DNA from: an uncultured Flavobacteriaceae bacterium | GTDB lineage: Bacteria; Bacteroidota; Bacteroidia; Flavobacteriales; Flavobacteriaceae | Direction of reading: 5' to 3' | DNA: 64,000 nt | Assembly (NCBI GenBank): GCA_943787295.1 | Contig: CALSLW010000003.1 | Location: 85,939-149,938 of the forward strand | In this document: positions 61,001 through 64,000 of the stretch, in pieces | Layout: each line of letters starts with the position of its first letter | How positions within the stretch are numbered: the first letter of the stretch is position 1 | Made by a program: the position numbers and the translations under genes | Notes under the pieces: generated by a model | What the model saw: only the letters and a program-made list of their open reading frames with translations | What the model was told of the DNA's origin: nothing | Database searches by the model: none

Positions 61001-64000
61001 TGGAACTTATACCACTACAATAACTTCAGGACTTTTTCATAGAAATAATCAATGGGGTCCTGGTAAAGCAGATTATTTAGATATTGATTCAAATACAGGT
61101 GTAATTGACCCATCGAACTCTCTTGCTGGAGTTTATAACATAACATATACAATTGGCTGCGAAAGCGCTACAACCTCAATTACAATTCGCTCAGTAAATG
61201 ATCTAGGGTATCAACTAAGCTATGCGTCTAGTCCAATTTGTAGAAATACTGGTGGAACGCTTACCCCTACAATAATTCCAACAAACTCTCATCGAACACT
61301 TCCTAATGTGTACTTGGATCCTGGAAATCCAGCAAGTTGGACCAATGTTGGTAGTGTTACTGGTGGAACTACTGGTATTTTATCGAATTTAACAACGAAT
61401 TCTTCCTTTACCCATTGGGAGCTCAAAGATGACAATAGTCTTAATGTCTGGACAGACAATGCAACTTATCATCCAGACTTTGTGACAAGAAATAATAATG
61501 GAAATATAAAACATAATGAAGGAATGTCCCTGGAATTTACCGCTCCTGGAGACTTAGATGATTTAATTGAAAATGATTACAGTGGTGATCGTGGATTTTT
61601 TCCAAGGAAATCACAATCAATTTCTGTATGGGTTAAGGAATATGATTGGACTGACCGGGATAATAAAACTATTATCTATGAATGGACAAGTGGGAGTAGC
61701 CAGGGGATTTCATCTCTTTGGTCTCAAGGTGGAAAATGGAAATATAGAATTGGATTTGGAGGGTCAAGAGATAGAATTGGATTACCGATTGCCTCTGGTG
61801 GTGGACATTTTATAATAGCAGATAATACGCTGAATAACAATCAGTGGTATCACTTATTAATAACAAGAGATGTGGATGGAGGTCCTGGATCAGTTAACCA
61901 GACCGGGGTTGTTAAATTTTATGTTGACACCGTTTTAACGGGTACTGTGACTGAAACTTTCAATTTAGAGTATCCAGCTGATGGAACTATTATGTTTGGT
62001 AGAAATTCAAACGGTGAAAGAACGCCAGATACCAATGGTTTTGAATTTGAAGGAGAATTTGGCCCAATTAGGATTTTTGCACACGAATTAACACAATCTG
62101 AAGTTGAACATGAATATGACATGTTTGCCCTTCGATACAAACCTGATTCGTTTACAGCAACCCCTGGTGGACTTTCAATTAATGCAACTTCAGGAATAAT
62201 TGATGTTTCAGCTTCTGTTTCTGGCACATACGAGATTACCGCTTCATGGACAGAGCCTACAAGTGGAAAAGTTCACACTTCTTCCAATACAATTACCATT
62301 GAAGACCCAGATGCTGGGTTTAGTTATCCTTTAAATAATTATTGTCAGACTACTCTTTCGGAAATTACTCCCGCAATAACAGGAGATGCAGGAGGTGTTT
62401 TTAGTGCTTCTCCAGCTGGTTTGGTGATTGATTCTACGACTGGTGTAATTTCTCCAACCGCATCTTCTGTAAACACATATACTGTTGAATATGCCATCTC
62501 TGGCGCATGCTCTATAACATCTACTTTTACTATAGCAATCACAGGTTTTTTAGCAGATGCGAGTTTCAGATATCCCAGTAATTATTACTGTCAGGGCAGT
62601 TCCGATATAATAAATCCAATAGTTACCAATCCTGGAGGTTTATTTACCTCAACCCCTCCTGGAGGTTTGATTATGAATGGAATAGGTATAATAGACATTG
62701 ACTCCTCATCAGCTGGAACTTATATTGTAGAATATAGCACACCAGGAGACTGTTCTTCAACTTCAACTCTATCTATTCAAATAGATGCTCAAGATGCTCC
62801 CATACTTTCATATGCCAGTTATACTGGTTGTGATAATGCAAACCCTTCTTTAAATTTTAATCCAACTTTAAATATAGCAGGAGGGACTTTTACTTCTTCC
62901 CCAACAGGATTAATTTTTTCAGGTAGCGGGATTATTACTCCTTTTGGTTCTAGTACTGGAACCTATACGATTGTTTATACAACTCCGGGATCATGCCCGG
63001 GCGCAACAAGTGTTTTGTTTGAGGTTTACCCTGCAGATGATGACCCAACGTTTAATTACTCTCAAAATTCTTTTTGTGAAAGTTTCTCCAATACAATTAC
63101 TCCTACTATAAATACAATCGGGGGAACTTTTAGTTCCAGTCCAACAGGGCTCTATTTTGATGCATCTAACGGAGCAATAAATCCAGCGTTGTCTAGCGAA
63201 GGAACATATACTCTCGAGTACACAACTGCAGCTTTATGCTCATCCGTTTCATCAACTATCATTGTTATTAATGTGGAGGACGATTCAACTTTCACTTATT
63301 CTGATACTATTTATTGTCAAACGAACACTGGCTCTGTAACCCCTACTATAGCTGCTTCAGGTGGAATTTTTACATCTAGTCCACTAGGCCTGGAAATAAA
63401 TGCTACAACTGGTGCTATTTCACCCTCCATTTCAACAGCTGGAACCTATACAATCGAATTCACATCTGATGGTATTTGCTCAACTACATCCTCATCAACA
63501 ATTGAAATAAAAGCACCCGATGATGCCACATTTTCATATCCTATCAATTTTTATTGTAAGTCGACCACAGAAATAGTGACACCAACATTAAATTATATTG
63601 GAGGGACTTTCAGTGTTAGTCCCACAGGATTGGATTTAAACGTGTCTACTGGTGAAGTTTCACCTACTAGTTCTAATGTTGGAACTTATACCATTGAACA
63701 TACTACCTCAGGTTTGTGTTCATCAACATCTACTTTTACACTGATAATTAAACCAGTAGATAATCCTACTTTTACTTATCCTGACAATACTTATTGTCAA
63801 GGAACCACAGAAAAAGTAACTCCGACCCTTTCTATATTTGGCGGAACATTTACATCCAGTCCGTCGGGATTAAATATTGATTCTCTTACGGGTGAAATCG
63901 ACACTAATTTATCTGCTGTTTCAACCTACACAATAGAATATACTTCAGAAGGCATTTGCGCAGGAACAGCATCTTTTACTTTAGTAATTAATGATTTTAA
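58008..64000 (+). CDS. Giant secreted repeat protein (BspA-like, LamG and Ig-like repeats), 3' end outside window
   Basis: Open from ATG 58008 to the window end, at least 1,997 codons. A signal peptide follows a polar head (INIALIWVVFFFCGFSSFAQ); a GTG at 58041 would give a more usual signal. Order of domains: unique head with Cys pairs; about 14 DUF285/BspA-like units of WDTSxVxxMxxMFxxAxxFN type (58383-59600); two tandem copies of a cadherin-like plus LamG-like module (59640-62300, with DNQWHHIVVTRD and GEFGTIRIFHVELT); then about seven Ig-like repeats of 80-82 residues, each with two cysteines. This is a surface adhesin architecture. A type IX secretion C-terminal domain would be expected but lies outside the window. 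Confidence 0.88.
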   Translation, partial: MEAYQNNADYIVVSKINIALIWVVFFFCGFSSFAQNNNNLNIVEVDGVVSCPSSTTDIGDSRLFGTKRIYVVGDTELDNVVSGGSFSVGASTFTPADLSCVCITRLTNLNNLFLSNASFNDDIGNWDTSNVTAMGAMFRDASSFNQDISKWDVSNVINMVGIFRGAQDFNNGGQDLNDWDTSNVTSIEYAFNGAKVFNNGATAGVSTTLSWDVGNVDQMQYTFQNADAFNANLSNWDTGKVFRMDNMFTNADLFNNGADPGVSTTLNWDTSSVVGMENMFYEADNFNANISNWDVGNVRRMNSMFREARFFNNGADPGVSTTLSWDTSSVITMAYMFALADNFNANISNWDTSLVTDMNNMFWKAYVFNNGASAGASSSILSWNTSSVTTMKSTFNRATAFNGNLSGWDTSNVTRMDNMFDNNTVFNNGASAGASSSILSWDTSKVTNFNNMFVNADAFNADISSWDTSSLIQTYRMFKGADVFNSDIGGWNVSIVNNMEEMFQNASAFNQDLTCWDVDPAPIYDDFSTGSPLIPDFVPRWNDPNTPSISYTASTAEQDDSPLTPTIVSLRGTFTASITGGLVHRVNQWGSGNADFLSIDATTGVIDPSNSLAGIYDITYTNCFSSFTTSITIRSVNDPGYQLSYASSPVCISAGGTLTPTIIPTNSHATVPSMYIDPGNPASYSNIGNAPSLQAISNLTTNTQFTHWEAGVLPDDPNLRPDFRIFNTGDGIIHKPGYSWELLSGADPDNYIWKNGERGWPRNSSSISMWIKGSDFTEVFQMSSNAWSSGAIKDRFYSTGGKWKRKIRGAETTDQVIGNNTLTDNQWHHIVVTRDKDGGPSAGTGKTGIIKLYIDGALTYTVTGTSSSQLDERGHWYATFGKGVFVGEFGTIRIFHVELTQSEVEYEYDMFALRYKPAGFSATPGGLSINSATGIIDVSNSVSGTYEITASWTEPTSGKVHTSSNTITIVGSDPSFSYPSSTIAQDDGLITPAPTNSGGTYTTTITSGLFHRNNQWGPGKADYLDIDSNTGVIDPSNSLAGVYNITYTIGCESATTSITIRSVNDLGYQLSYASSPICRNTGGTLTPTIIPTNSHRTLPNVYLDPGNPASWTNVGSVTGGTTGILSNLTTNSSFTHWELKDDNSLNVWTDNATYHPDFVTRNNNGNIKHNEGMSLEFTAPGDLDDLIENDYSGDRGFFPRKSQSISVWVKEYDWTDRDNKTIIYEWTSGSSQGISSLWSQGGKWKYRIGFGGSRDRIGLPIASGGGHFIIADNTLNNNQWYHLLITRDVDGGPGSVNQTGVVKFYVDTVLTGTVTETFNLEYPADGTIMFGRNSNGERTPDTNGFEFEGEFGPIRIFAHELTQSEVEHEYDMFALRYKPDSFTATPGGLSINATSGIIDVSASVSGTYEITASWTEPTSGKVHTSSNTITIEDPDAGFSYPLNNYCQTTLSEITPAITGDAGGVFSASPAGLVIDSTTGVISPTASSVNTYTVEYAISGACSITSTFTIAITGFLADASFRYPSNYYCQGSSDIINPIVTNPGGLFTSTPPGGLIMNGIGIIDIDSSSAGTYIVEYSTPGDCSSTSTLSIQIDAQDAPILSYASYTGCDNANPSLNFNPTLNIAGGTFTSSPTGLIFSGSGIITPFGSSTGTYTIVYTTPGSCPGATSVLFEVYPADDDPTFNYSQNSFCESFSNTITPTINTIGGTFSSSPTGLYFDASNGAINPALSSEGTYTLEYTTAALCSSVSSTIIVINVEDDSTFTYSDTIYCQTNTGSVTPTIAASGGIFTSSPLGLEINATTGAISPSISTAGTYTIEFTSDGICSTTSSSTIEIKAPDDATFSYPINFYCKSTTEIVTPTLNYIGGTFSVSPTGLDLNVSTGEVSPTSSNVGTYTIEHTTSGLCSSTSTFTLIIKPVDNPTFTYPDNTYCQGTTEKVTPTLSIFGGTFTSSPSGLNIDSLTGEIDTNLSAVSTYTIEYTSEGICAGTASFTLVINDF
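58383..59600 (+). repeat. DUF285 repeat array with 171-bp two-unit period
   Basis: Units beginning WDTS/WDVG alternate between a short form (ending FNANISN) and a long form (ending FNNGADPGVSTTLS or FNNGASAGASSSILS). The long-form marker GGGGCA recurs at 58605, 58776, 58947, 59118 and 59292, i.e. steps of 171, 171, 171 and 174 bases. Neighbouring copies are nearly identical over about 60 bases, so the array was expanded by recent duplication of pairs. Confidence 0.85.
59643..62300 (+). repeat. Tandem duplication of a LamG-containing module
   Basis: Two copies of about 1.3 kb. The segment TATCAACTAAGC recurs at about 59928 and 61209; the segment encoding ATPGGLSIN recurs at about 60765 and 62151. 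Shared peptides include IDPSNSLAG, YQLSYASSP, NNQWG, GEFG and SEVEYEYDMFALRYKP / SEVEHEYDMFALRYKP. The copies differ by small in-frame insertions in the LamG part. Confidence 0.82.
62310..64000 (+). repeat. Ig-like repeats of 80-82 codons
   Basis: The glycine pair of the GGTFTSSPTGL strand recurs with its codon at 62391, 62634, 62880, 63120, 63360, 63600 and 63840: steps of 243, 246, then four of exactly 240 bases. Each unit opens with FxYPxxxYCQ and closes with a GxC-SSTSTFTLxI strand, so each has two cysteines that could form one disulphide. Confidence 0.85.

Overview
This 64 kb window comes from a low-GC member of the Bacteroidota, almost certainly a marine-type, carotenoid-making Flavobacteriaceae. 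The support is the gene families (IPExxxVDY protein beside pyk and rnc, DnaE with an N-terminal DEDD exonuclease, long PurF, CrtI/CrtD/CruF, thrombospondin-repeat OmpA), the lack of Shine-Dalgarno sites, and several promoters of the Bacteroidota form TTTG-N19/20-TAnnTTTG (best examples before the OmpA gene, an ACT-like gene and trxA).

Region 1 to about 51.3 kb is mostly core chromosome. It begins inside pheS and continues with gpsA, an ALDH7-type dehydrogenase, an isoaspartyl peptidase, dinB, and the minus-strand run acpP-fabF-rnc-IPExxxVDY-pyk. Then come purN-rnhA-PfkB kinase-purF, superoxide dismutase, and an AddAB-like helicase/nuclease pair split by an OmpA gene with its own promoter and terminator. 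A carotenoid locus follows (crtI on the minus strand; crtA-like, crtD-like and cruF-like genes on the plus strand), with a voltage-gated K+ channel preceded by an unlisted 28-residue membrane peptide. Next are metG, mfd, and the four-gene 'ligase-associated' DNA repair operon (MBL exonuclease, ATP-dependent ligase, Lhr-type helicase, PdeM phosphoesterase; three consecutive 4-bp overlaps). A RAYT transposase containing a 33-bp palindrome, dnaE and trxA close this part.

Region 51.3 to 58.0 kb is accessory and is the most informative part of the window. A complete tRNA-Asp is followed 4.9 kb later by a second copy of its 3' end (45 identical bp). Between the copies lie a gluconokinase/6-phosphogluconate dehydrogenase fusion, an Nramp-fold transporter lacking the metal motifs, an SDR dehydrogenase and an integrase reduced to its arm-binding domain. 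Octamers TGTGGGTC spaced exactly 12 bp apart sit just inside both ends, as expected for arm-type integrase sites. Beyond the second tRNA fragment a related but different arm set (GGTGGGTGG, again 12-bp spacing) starts a second, adjoining element. Both elements carry the 3' end of the same phage phosphoesterase gene next to the attachment site. The first also contains the 3' end of another tRNA. I read this as tandem integration of two related elements at tRNA-Asp, followed by decay and replacement of the phage interior by sugar-acid genes. A very AT-rich 1.1 kb stretch with a decayed gene follows.

Region 58.0 to 64.0 kb is one open reading frame with no stop in the window (at least 1,997 codons). 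It encodes a giant secreted surface protein: signal peptide, about 14 DUF285/BspA-like repeats in a two-unit superrepeat, two tandem LamG-like modules, then about seven Ig-like repeats of about 80 residues.
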